Positions 45,300 through 56,112 of a DNA stretch of 64,000 nt are shown piece by piece. The stretch comes from Haliotis asinina (lineage: Eukaryota; Mollusca; Gastropoda; Lepetellida; Haliotidae): the NCBI RefSeq assembly GCF_037392515.1, contig NC_090290.1, positions 57,672,753 through 57,736,752 of the forward strand. Direction: 5' to 3'. Made by a program: the position numbers and the translations under genes. Position 1 is the first letter of the stretch. Every line of letters begins with the position of its first letter. A model generated the notes under the pieces. That model was not told the DNA's origin, made no database searches, and saw only the letters and a list, made by a program, of their open reading frames with translations.

Positions 45300-48200
45300 A
45301 TCCTGTTAACTCTGGCAATAGTCATCTAGTATGTGAGCTGGTCTTCAAGAATCAATGCACCAAAGGGGTTTTCCTGCATTCTACAGTGCTGACTTTGTGC
45401 TTAATACCTTGTGATATTTTGATAGCAAATTAATCAGTTTTTTTCAATTTTCTGAAATATATGTTACAAGCCTTGTGCCCTTGGCACCAGTATAATTTTC
45501 TCAAAGATACATACCTACTGAGAATATATTACTTTTTACGAGCCTTTTGTGAACTTCTTGGATGTTACATGATGTTGAATTGATGTACATGGTAGACAGT
45601 TTGGTCTTCCTTTTTATGAATAACTTGGTTCAGATTGATTTTGGGTTATTGAAATGTTCTGTCTACACTCTGTGGCAATGATGATTAAAACTGCTTACCC
45701 AGTTTTACTCTAAGCATAATGTTTCATATTATCTTAGTATTAATAGAAGAGTTGCTTTAGTTAAGGTTACTAGACCCACCTGAATTTGACACAACTTGGG
45801 CTCAGATGATTGGCCAAAACTTGCAGACTGGAGCTCTAAAAAATCTGTTTATTTTCCAGCACTACCACATGTGTTGTGAAACAATATATGTGCCATGGTA
45901 GTGAAAGAATGGTAATTTTTTTTTATGTTTGGAATGTTCACATTACTCAAGAGTGTCTCAGATATATTATGACAGAATATAGGGCTCGTTACATGCACAT
46001 GCTCTAACCAGATGTAATTATGTATATGACATGTGGCACAAGTGTATTATACACCAGAAAACTAGGAAGTAAATATGCATACACTCTGTGTATGAGACAG
46101 GTTGACCAAGGGGTCCCTTTGTAACTGTAATGTTCAAAATTCCAAATTTGAAGGGTGGTTAGATTCAAATCCCAAAGCATAATTTTCTAACTCTGCTGTA
46201 ACATCGAGCATGCATGTTTTCCAAATGGTATAAACTTACCTGAACAAACTAGCACCTCTTTCAGTTTGCACCAACTTGAAATTGCTGGAATATTGCTAAA
46301 ACTGGTGTAAAACCATATTCACTCACTTTTGGCTTAAGTGCTGAATTTATCAAATAGTTATGACATCTTTGGTACCTCTAGTATTATGTTTTTTGTTTAA
46401 GTGTATTTAGCATCCTGGTGCCTGTTCCGCTGTACATTTGGGGCAGTAGTTGGTTAAAGCATTCACTCATCACGGTGAAGACCTGGGTTTGATTCCCCAC
46501 AGGGGCACAAAAGCGGCATAAAACTAAACTCTATATGTCTATGTCAAACACTACAGTCACCAGTTGTCACTGGATCAGGCCTCTGGTAGTGTTTGTGCAT
46601 CTAGCCAGTTTACTGCCATTTAGTGCCTACGTTGTCACCAGTGTCTGCTTGTGATGGAGGTTCCATAAGGGTCATAGTACAAAAACCTTCTGACAATCAC
46701 AATGCATGTCTAGAGAATATAAAAATCATAATGACATGATGGTTTCTATTTTCTTGTATCTTGTACTTTTATTGACATCTCTGCTGTATGTAGATGGTGA
46801 CACAGGGAGTGACAGTTCTAAGTAGGGTGGGGAGGTAAAGGTGACTTTCATTCATTGAACCTAGGCCTTCATGGCCAGGTAGCTTGGTGTCAGTGTACTG
46901 CGTGGGTAGCATAATAGTTAAAGTGTTTGCTCTTCACACTGAAAACCTGGGTTCAGTTCCCCACATGCATACAACTTGTTTAAACATACATGTTGTATTA
47001 ATTGTCTCTCACCATTGCTGAAAGCAGCATAAAGACACTCACTATTTCAAGTCACAGTATAATTCAAAGGCTGTCACAGTACAATTCTCTAAACTCCATC
47101 TACCTTAGTTACTTCCTACACTTTGGGGACAAGTGTTATCTAACTGAAATTCTGATTTATGTGGTGTAAACCTGCTTTGCGGAACATGGCCAAGAGTCAC
47201 TTCCTGTTGTGACTTGACAGTCACTTCGACTGGTCTCGCATAAACTATATATTTCAAATGAATTGAAGCTTTTTAGAGTTTGTACAAATGAACCTAGTTT
47301 CCTTTTCTTGGATAGTGTGTGGGCTTTTTGTTCATGTTTGTGCAAATATTTCATGCTGTTTTCATTGCAGTTATTTAGCAGTATTTTTGTTGATCAAAGT
47401 AGGTTTGTTAGTTTATGAAATTAATTGTGAATGAACTTTGAAAAAATCTTTGAAAATGTCGATGATTTTGGAGTTGAACATGACATTTAAAATATGTGGA
47501 CTCTTTGTTGTAACTGCTTGCTCAACTCATTTTCATTTCATGGTGTTGGAATTTGTCAAAATACTTTACATTCCTCTCAAGATGGTAAATGGATGGTATT
47601 GTGTAATCAAAAATATCCAAGATATATGTTCAGTTCTTTTCAGTTAACGTGAAAGATTATGACACTTATGAAAACTTAATCATTAGATGCAATGTTCAAA
47701 GCCTGGTTTTATTGCCTCCACAGGGGAGACAGGGCATCATACTGTTAAAGTTGGACAAAAAACAGTCACTCCCTCCGTTACTATTTAGTATACATTTCAA
47801 GATGTCTGGCTCAATACTGTGGTTGCTGTGGCTCATTATGTAGACTGAGTTTCCTTCATTATCAAAAGTTTCAGTCATATGTAAAATTCAGTAACCTTGG
47901 TAACCAGGTAATCTTGTCAAACTAACCCTCATGTACCTTGCGTTAGAGTTACAGGTAAACCATATGTGCCAATGATATCATTAAAAGTAAAATCCAGGCA
48001 CCTAGCGATGGAAGTAGACGAATACAGAAGAAAGAAATACTTGTATATTTTATCATTTTGCTGACAGTATTTTGTTGACTTTAGGCAAAACTTGTATTGG
48101 GCACCCCGACCATGCTAAATGTCCAAGATCTGCATCACTTCTGTGTTTTTTGTTCCTGCACCATGAGATAACAGAAATACACTTCATAGCATCGTTAATC

Positions 48201-49463
48201 CCAATTGCCTCACATTTACTGCAACTTCCTTCATTTGATAAAAATACTTTGCAAAATGTGTATTGGTATTTTTTTAATGCAATACTCGGTTCAGTTTCCA
48301 ATTCTAATCTTTTTTGAATGACAACTTTCTTACAAAAGAAAGGATTGTGTGGTGATGGGATGATTGATTGTATGAGACATGTTGTATATATAATGTTTAT
48401 GTTCAGTATAAACATATTCAGTGTGTACTGTACCATGCCTTCCTTCCCAGACTGATATAGTTCAGCTTTGTGTCCATTCCGTACCAGACATAATGTATTG
48501 GAGATATATATATATGACAGCAATCAAAAATTCCCTGTCCTTTGGAAATGGTATTTGAACCCTTCAACAAAAGTACCAAAAGGTCTTCTTGTTACTCAGT
48601 GACATTGTTATGATAAATGCCACTCTTGTTGCTGAAGGTACTGGAGCTCAGTTTATGGTCAGTTTGAGACCACAGTGTGATGGTCCAAGGTTCAGACTTA
48701 TCATTACCCATGGTTGCGCAGTAAACATCAGCAGCCTGATTTATCAGTCTTAGAACTGTGGTATACATGGCAGCATAGTGATTACAGTGTTCACATGTCA
48801 TGCCAAAAGATCTTGTTTGATTCCTTGATACAGTAGAGGTACAGTGCAGGTATAGACAAAAAGCTGGAACAGTGCCATAAGTGACCAAAAACTGTATTCT
48901 TTCAGCCGTTGTGTCCGATACTGTATCTTGACCACAACATGATGAGGGGTTATAGTTATATATATGTGTTCATGTCAACTGGTTGTAAATATTTTACTGT
49001 CCTTGTGTCTGATGGTTTAATATAATATCTCTTTGTGAACACTCTATGTATACACAGTGGAATGTTGTATTGGTTTGTTTCAAGATAAATCAAGAAATCT
49101 GTTTGAAGCAGTGGTTTAATTATCTAATGTTGCCAAACATTTGATATGCACATGTTGTAAACAATCATATATATTATCAAATGCAAATGTACTTCAAAAC
49201 TTACTTTGAATTTTTGCACTATGTTAAATCCCTGGTTATATTTCAATGTCTGTCAGCACTATACCCACACTTGTTGATTCCACCAGATTGTCTGAAGGCT
49301 GTATCCTTTCAGACTGTATTTCTCGTATCAAACCAACACACTGTGATATAGCTGGAATCGTGTTGAAAGCTGTGTTAAGCCTAACACACCCCTAGAGGTA
49401 GATTTAGAACATAAAACCTGTGGCAGATTTGTAATATTTATGAAATGGGTATGGTGTTTATCA
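45300..49463. other. Probable 3' UTR then intergenic DNA with SINE scraps
   Basis: Family A SINE pieces at about 46262-46326 (tail), 46437-46531 (head and B box) and 46900-47045 (diverged full length). I could not place the polyadenylation site. A 156-codon minus frame at 48053-48523 has no recognised domain and sits in AT-rich DNA. Confidence 0.5.
46900..47045 (+). mobile_element. tRNA-derived SINE, family A (diverged)
   Basis: Head GTGGGTAGCATAATAGTTAA, B box GGTTCAGTTCCC, end AAGACACTCACT. Confidence 0.75.
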
Positions 49464-50542
49464 GGGTCCTAGTCAAAATGGCCACACAACAAACCCCTAG
49501 TCAAAATGGCCACACAACAAAATGGCGACAAACCCCTAGTCAAAATGGCCACACAAAAAAGTCAAAATGGCCATACAATATTTTATTATATTGTAAACTC
49601 ATAACATTTATTTTACTTGATACCAAGGTGTAAAAATGAGAAAAGAAGTCAAAAGATATCAAACAAAACCTGATGTTTATTACATATAAACAAATCATTT
49701 TATACAAATAACAAGTATATATGTATGTTCTTTATTCATGTCCAAGCACCTTTTTACTGTTTATTTTTACTGTTTATTAGTTACTTCTAGTCAAAATCCT
49801 GATCTTCTAATAGTCTAGTCAGTATAGTGAAACACTTGATCATTCCAACAGTCCTCCTGAAGATTGGCCATGACTGCTTCCTTCACCGGAAAAGTATAAG
49901 AACAAAAACAAAAGGCACAAGGATTAACAATCAATTGAACAATGGTGGGTAGTTAACAAGGCAGTTCTATATTCACATATTAATTACAGTTACACAATGT
50001 ATGTAATATGTTGATTAGAAATTAACGAGCCAATTAGAGGATAAGTGGACTGATCTCTTCAAGACTAAAATGAAAATAAACTTAACAAATACGATATGAT
50101 TGTGCTATATTTACGTCATTACACTACAAAGTATTTATACAGTAATAAAGAACTACAATGAATTAACATTATTTAATAGATAATATATATGATTATTCAA
50201 TATATTTAAGAACAGGAGAAATACCTTTTCAACATAGGTTTATCCACTACACTCCATCAGTAGAGGTTTCCCCTTCTGTGAGCCAGTCTCGAGAAGGGTG
50301 AACTTATCTTCCACCTCAGTGACAATCACAAAGTGTCAGTTAGGAAAGTATTTCAATACTAAACACCAAGTTTTGTATGATATATCATCTTTTGTCATAT
50401 TTACACGTTCATATCAAATAATACAAATGCCATAAGTGTTGAAAAGTAATAAAGTAATTTATGGCCATTTTGACTAGGGGTCGTGACCATTTTGACTAGG
50501 GGTTGTGGCCATTTTGTCATGAGGCCATTTTGACCTGTTCCC
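49464..50542. mobile_element. 1.08-kb Merlin-like non-autonomous DNA transposon
   Basis: Flanked by a perfect 8-bp duplication, GTTTATCA (49456-49463 and 50543-50550). The termini start GGG and converge on GTCAAAATGGCC (left GGGTCCTAGTCAAAATGGCC; right inverted GGGAACAGGTCAAAATGGCC). Each end repeats CCCCTAGTCAAAATGGCC several times (49464-49577 and 50460-50540). The interior is AT-rich with no transposase. GGG termini plus 8-bp duplications fit the Merlin superfamily best; hAT is less likely because the ends lack CAGGG symmetry. Confidence 0.75.
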
Positions 50543-50725
50543 GTTTATCATTTCCTTTCTCAATCCTGGATTGACTTCTGCTTGATATTGGACACACACT
50601 CAGTTTTGATGTGTCAACCAACCATTATTATTTTAACTCCAAAAACTCTCTTATACACCTTACTTCAGGCAAGTGCGAGCTTTTGCATCAACCCAGTAAC
50701 TGTTTCTAAGAACATAAATGTTCCT

Positions 50726-50832
50726 GGCCCCATTCCTCAAAGTGATTGTAGTGCTAAGATGACCGTAACTCCCATGCTTCAACATAGACCTACAACTGTT
50801 GTAGCGCTACGATCTCTTTAAGGAACGGGGTC
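50726..50832. mobile_element. 107-bp foldback MITE
   Basis: Left arm GGCCCCATTCCTCAAAGTGA continues into TTGTAGTGCTA; the right arm inverted is GACCCCGTTCCTTAAAGAGA continuing into TCGTAGCGCTA. No coding capacity. Confidence 0.7.
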
Positions 50833-51454
50833 AAGGTCAATATGACCATTCTCGCAAAATTTCAGTATTCAAGAGTAGTTAATTCTCTCTCTGACTTTGC
50901 GCAAGATCAGCTTGGCATGTGAAAGTCAGTTTGCATACTTTGTTAATTACATGTTAGAAGTGTTTATTTGCAACTGTTGTCATGATGAAGACAGTATTAA
51001 TCTGAAACCAGTAGTAACATATGATATATCTATTTTTTTAGGGAAAGTATGCATACTCCAGATTCCCCTTGATGTTTTTTAAATCAGTATTTTAATATGA
51101 GACAGTGCCTTGCTTTGTGGAAGTAGTCAGTGGAGATCAATATTTTCTGATTTAACATACTGTATATTCTTAACCTGCCAAAATAAGTGCCCATATGTGG
51201 AGCTCAAATTTCAAAACGTTCTTTGATCGTTTTGATGGACAAGTAATTATTCTTTTATGTGAATAAAGATTTTTGAATATTTAGAAAGTGTCTTGTTATT
51301 TCTATACAATGTATGCTGTGTGTTGCCATCATTTCAAAATATACTCCTCAGCATTTCTATGAAGGCAGTTGTCTTCCTTAGTGATGTGTCCTTAGCAGAT
51401 GTTGAGTTGTATGTATGTCAAGCTAATCTTTCACAGGATCTTCTTACGCAAATG
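50833..51454. other. Non-coding host DNA
   Basis: AT-rich, no supported gene or repeat. Confidence 0.45.
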
Positions 51455-51571
51455 GAGCTGTGGGGTAGCCTGATGCTTAAAGTGTTACACACGGGTATAA
51501 AGTATGAAGCCCATTCATGGTGTCCCTCCGTGATGTTGCTGGAATATTGCTAAAAACTCTGTAAAATCAAA
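51455..51571 (+). mobile_element. tRNA-derived SINE, family A (internally deleted)
   Basis: Head GTGGGGTAGCCTGATGCTTA and tail GATGTTGCTGGAATATTGCT. The B-box region is lost. Confidence 0.75.
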
Positions 51572-51572
51572 C

Positions 51573-52075
51573 ATCCCTTGAGTGCTAGATCAGAAGATCT
51601 GCCCATGATGGGTGTGAACGATCTATGTCGGTATATCCTTTGACGGCTAGCTCACAAGATCTGGTCATGATTGGTGTGAAAGGTCTATGTCGGTATATCC
51701 TTTGAGGGCTAGCTCACAAGATCTGGTCATGATTGGTGTGAACGATCTATGTCAGTATATCCTTTGAGGGCTAGCTCACAAGATCTGGTCATGGTTGGTG
51801 TGAACGATCTATGTCGGTATATCCTTTGAGGGCTAGCTCACAAGATCTGGTCATGATTGGTGTGAACGATCTATGTCAGTATATCCTTTGAGGGCTAGCT
51901 CACAAGATCTGGTCATGGTTGGTGTGAACGATCTATGTCGGTATATCCTTTGAGGGCTAGCTCACAAGATCTGGTCATGATTGGTGTGAACGATCTATGT
52001 CAGTATATCCTTTGAGGGCTAGCTCACAAGATCTGGTCATGATTGGTGTGAAAGGTCTATGTCGGTGTATCCTTG
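51573..52075. repeat. 62-bp tandem array with dimeric pattern
   Basis: About eight copies of a 62-bp unit (CCTTTGAGGGCTAGCTCACA, then AGATCTGGTCATG and so on). In the middle, copies with GATTGG...GTCAG alternate with copies with GGTTGG...GTCGG, a two-unit higher-order repeat. The outermost copies share AAAGGTC or other private changes. Confidence 0.92.
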
Positions 52076-52461
52076 TGTGTTTGATCACATAACCATGTAA
52101 TGCAGATACAGATATTTCCACTACCAGTATGGTGGCAGTCTGTGAATGTGTCACTAATCAACTTTGAGGTGGTCAAACTAATTTGTGGGGTCTGTCTCCT
52201 TCCATTAAACATTTAAGCCCTGTGAAAATTGAGAGAGAATAGATCTCCAGGAACACGTGTGGGAAGAGGAAATTAATGGAATTTTGTGATGAACCTTCTG
52301 ACTTGGTTGATGCACTTGCCTTGTGCAGATAGGTCTCGAAACATGCTGAAGTCTGAGCTTTGACTTAAAACTGACAAAAGTTTTACTCAAATGTGAGAAA
52401 ACACTGGAAAATGGTACTATGTATTCAGCAGCGCCTGTATTTACGTCTGTGCATCTCGATT

Positions 52462-52860
52462 CTTGTTAACGCAATATCTCATGAACTGTTGTACCCAGTG
52501 TCTTCAAATCTGGTGACAGCCTACATTAGGAAAATACGCAGACACCAGTAGATTTGGGTGCCTTTGGCCTTTTCTTCAACGTCACCACGACTCTTTGACA
52601 TTTTTCAGCCTCTTGTTAATCTGATATCTCATGCACAGTAATACCCAATGTCTTCAACGTTGGTGACAGCATGCATTGAGGGATTGCACGGACATCAGTT
52701 GACTTTGAGTGACCTTGGCCTTATTTTCAATGAGACCTCGACACTTTGTCTACTTTTCGAACTAATGTTAACGCGATAGCTCATAAAACATTACAACGAA
52801 TGTCTTCAGTTTTGTTGACGGCCTGCATAAGGTGATTTTCCAGACACCAGACATTTCACG
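52462..52860. repeat. Three diverged units of about 146 bp
   Basis: Landmarks recur in order three times: TTGTTAACGC.ATATCTCAT, then AATGTCTTCA, GTTGACGGC-type and CAGACACCAG-type. Similarity is modest and no frame is conserved. Confidence 0.65.
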
Positions 52861-54402
52861 CATCTTGTGTGTGACCAAAAAGTAAAATGTAGTGAACATG
52901 TCATAAATATATCATTCCGCTTTTGCAGTGGGGGACTTCACCATATTAGTGGCAAACACTTGTTATCGTAAACATGCAGCGGAGTTAAAGATTCAGCTGT
53001 CAAACCCAATAAGCAAGTCCATTTGAATGTGAGAAAACATGAAATAATAAATCCCTGAAGTTTAAAGATAACCTATTCATTTCGATATATGTTATTTTGG
53101 GACTAGAAAACTGAAGCATTTTCAGGTTAAGTGGTGTATATTTTGAGTTACGACCCATGCTGTATCAGTGTCTGGCAATCCATGAAGGGTGTAATTGTAG
53201 AAATAGATCAGAAACAAATTTTGGTGGTTCAGTGGTTTTAACTCACAGAAAATCAACATATGCAGAACACTTGGAAAAGTAGTTTGCTTAATGTGAATAC
53301 CTCACTCGAACATGGATAGAAAAAAATATATAAATCTTGATCATTCGAATTCCAAGGTTAAATAACCCACCAACAAATTGCATCAGATCATCATTCACGT
53401 AACAGTCTTGCACACAAAGGAAGGATACATAAAACAAAACTACAAGAAAAATGCTCTTAGATTGTGAATTCCACAACTTAATCGATTATTTCACGTACAT
53501 TTCAAATCAAGTTGCTTGTTCTGTTGATTTGTTTTCCGCAAGTAAATACTCCGGTGGCACTGAGGGGGACGTGGAAGGCTTTAAACCAACACAGCGTGTC
53601 AATGCCAACTTTGAAACTATATAACAATGAGGACTAACAAGGATTCCTAACAACTATACGACGTTTCAGGTGATAAAGGACATTTTTTAAACTTCTCTGC
53701 AACCAGGTTTAGGTCTCCCTGGCTCAGTTTAAACATGCGCTGTGACTTGCCACATGTTGCAGCACTTTCTTCAGTTAAGGGCTCGCAAACTGGTCACGTA
53801 CATGTCGGTCACGTACATTTCACACCGTCATTATCTCACAAGCTAAAATCGACTTCGAATGGAATCCATACGTAAACGTAATTGTATAGCACATTTTGGT
53901 CGGCCAACATTCTTCTTGTGACGTCAGTAGGGAGAAATTAATCTGTCATAGCCAAACAATAGCATTCCATGGTACAAACAATAGGTAACTATTGACATTC
54001 CACAACTATGAATGACATTCCAGAATCGATCGAAAGGAATTCCTTCAGACTCATCTGTGCTCAACCTTAAAAAATGTAGGTTCGTTATGAATGAATGGTT
54101 CAAGAATGTCATCATACATTCCTTCTATACAAAATTAAAGTCAAAAGACATTCCTACAGGTTCTCCCAGGTGCATACAGGTTCGCTAACTCATATTCCAT
54201 AGGTGTGACATTTAGACAATACACATTCATTCTATACAATACTGAATTGAAAAGGTTCTATACAATACCAAATTCCTATCATAATATATTTCAAATATTA
54301 TCAAAGAATTGTTTACAACACAATAAAGTGTCGAATACACCTTTAACTGAACAAATTGTTTTACACTTCACATGACCTAATTCTGCAACATTTTTTTAAA
54401 TC
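52861..54402. other. Non-coding, AT-rich
   Basis: Short recurring CATTCC/TCTATACAA motifs at 53950-54290. No supported gene; the small minus frame at 53924-54115 has no recognisable domain. Confidence 0.45.
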
Positions 54403-54585
54403 ATGTTCACTTCACAGTTTGAAGATATACGCGACACCTACGGAAACTGCATAGCTTATTCAATACACATAGCGGCCTCTCCTGAGTGCCCTCAGACGAA
54501 GCGTTATCACCTAATGTGGGTCAGCTCACCTGACCTCGCCTTGCGCTATATATGTACCGGGTACACACTTGACAAAAAGGCCTAG
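54403..54585 (+). CDS. Small ORF of unknown function
   Basis: 60 residues with an ATG start and a balanced composition (FEDIRDTYGNCIAYSIHIAA, then ALRYICTGYTLDKKA). I recognise nothing. It precedes two other small plus-strand ORFs within 1.6 kb, which is why it is listed. It may be spurious. Confidence 0.25.
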   Translation: MFTSQFEDIRDTYGNCIAYSIHIAASPECPQTKRYHLMWVSSPDLALRYICTGYTLDKKA

Positions 54586-54952
54586 TCACGATTTTGAAAT
54601 GAGTCTATAAAACATGACTGGTTAAACTTTTTCAAAGCAGGTAAAAAAAATAGCATATCACGATTTTATCACGAAAACCTGACGGACGAAAACTTTTTAC
54701 ATTTATTTAAAATGTGCTTCATTCCCGACTAGTGATGTTTTTTTTAAATCATATGATAGGCTGTGTACTTTGAGGCTAAACAGTGACTAATCAAAATGTT
54801 TTGAAATTGCAATAAAGCAGTTGGCACGACTTGAAGTTTCTATTGAATTTTCCATACATGGTTTGCTTCAAAACTGCGTTTTACAAATTTGTTCCATGAT
54901 AAATAAGCGAAGTTTAGAGGTAAACTTCACTCTGCATCTACTACCCTCCATT

Positions 54953-55207
54953 ATGGCTGAGTTTTATAAGGTTAAGTCAGACGGAGACAAATTTGACTAT
55001 ATGTTTTTGGATAACGGTTTAAAGGAGGCACTGATTTACGTTTGGGGAGTCCACAATTATTTTTATTTATCATTGAAACCAATTTCAAACAGAATAAGTG
55101 AGTCATTTCTCCAATTTATTCTTTGCCCTGACGACGAGTGTCCCGCTCTGTTTGAGGGAGACCTCAACCAGGGTATATTAAGAATAAGATTAAATGAAGA
55201 AGACTAA
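54953..55207 (+). CDS. Small acidic ORF of unknown function
   Basis: 84 residues from the ATG at 54953 (MAEFYKVKSDGDKFDYMFLD at the start). The frame is open upstream but lacks an ATG. An acidic C-terminus (FILCPDDECPALFEGD, ending RLNEED) and plausible alternating hydrophobic residues suggest a real small protein. No family recognised. Might belong to a decayed virus-like element. Confidence 0.35.
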   Translation: MAEFYKVKSDGDKFDYMFLDNGLKEALIYVWGVHNYFYLSLKPISNRISESFLQFILCPDDECPALFEGDLNQGILRIRLNEED

Positions 55208-55723
55208 ATATTTCATTTTACGCATTGTGAAGTCAAAGAAATTTGGACAAAAATTATTAGAGAAGATGCAGAGCGAGAGATCCAACGAATGAACCGATAT
55301 TTTCCATGAAGGTAAGTTAATTATCGTTTTTTTTTCATACATGCAAAAATGTATCACTTGTCTAGCAGGTTATTAATACACTATACTCAGTTTTTGCTGT
55401 ATTTACCTTTACCCTGGTTGGTTGAAGTTTTTTATTCAAAACCAGTTTGTTAAGGCGAAGTCGACAGTATAAAAATATCTAAATCATCTCTCAGAATTTG
55501 ATCATGCTTGCTTCATTATTTTTTCATCCGTAAACGGGTTTAAACTTTCAGACGGAGTGAACGAATGTGACAGTTACGTTGTCGGCATGTGATGAGAGGT
55601 GAATAACCTGGCCTTATTAATAGCTAACTGATTAGATCTATTTCATTGTATAAGCATACGCGTATCATATTGTGTTCATTGTGTCAACTGGGTAGAGTCC
55701 TGTTTTATATCATGTGTTGAAAA

Positions 55724-55888
55724 ATGAGTATCATATTCGGGTTTCTTGTCACTTATGACTGCAAGCTAGGTAAACTGTTTAACGATAGCATTTTACGTGT
55801 GCATCCTGAATACAAGAGCATTCTACAAGAGCGTCTCTTAACGCTCTTAAAACTATTTAACCACAGCATTCCACAAAGCGTTCATTAA
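55724..55888 (+). CDS. Small ORF with repeated KLFN.SI module, copy 1
   Basis: 54 residues. It contains KLFNDSILRVHPEYKS and then KLFNHSIPQSVH, two copies of one module. Its stop TAA overlaps the ATG of the next ORF (TAATG). Unknown function. Confidence 0.35.
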   Translation: MSIIFGFLVTYDCKLGKLFNDSILRVHPEYKSILQERLLTLLKLFNHSIPQSVH

Positions 55889-56112
55889 TGCTTCGCAAAG
55901 CATGCAAACTATTTAATGATAGCATTTCACAGGTGCATCCTGAATCAGTTGAAACCGTTCAAACGATACACGGTGAACAACCAAGTTATACATTAACCCT
56001 TGAACAGCTCGATCCGGTTAGTGTCGTAAGCGTTCTATTATACATGCGTTTCATAGCTCTCACTAGTGGCAAAAAACCCCAAAACATTCCAACAAGTTTG
56101 GAGGTTTGTTAG
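55888..56112 (+). CDS. Small ORF with KLFN.SI module, copy 2
   Basis: 74 residues. It opens MLRKACKLFNDSISQVHPES, clearly related to the module of the upstream ORF, and continues YTLTLEQLDPVSVVSVLLYM. TAATG coupling to the upstream frame is a layout used for termination-reinitiation in compact viral genomes, but chance is possible. Confidence 0.38.
   Translation: MLRKACKLFNDSISQVHPESVETVQTIHGEQPSYTLTLEQLDPVSVVSVLLYMRFIALTSGKKPQNIPTSLEVC

Noticed and set aside
48053..48523. 156-codon minus-strand open frame
   Set aside because: It lies in AT-rich DNA with no recognisable domain, no clear splice or promoter context, and a composition unlike the real genes here. Probably chance.
438..52075. 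CRISPR-like spacing in tandem arrays
   Set aside because: The units are contiguous without unique spacers, and the genome is eukaryotic.
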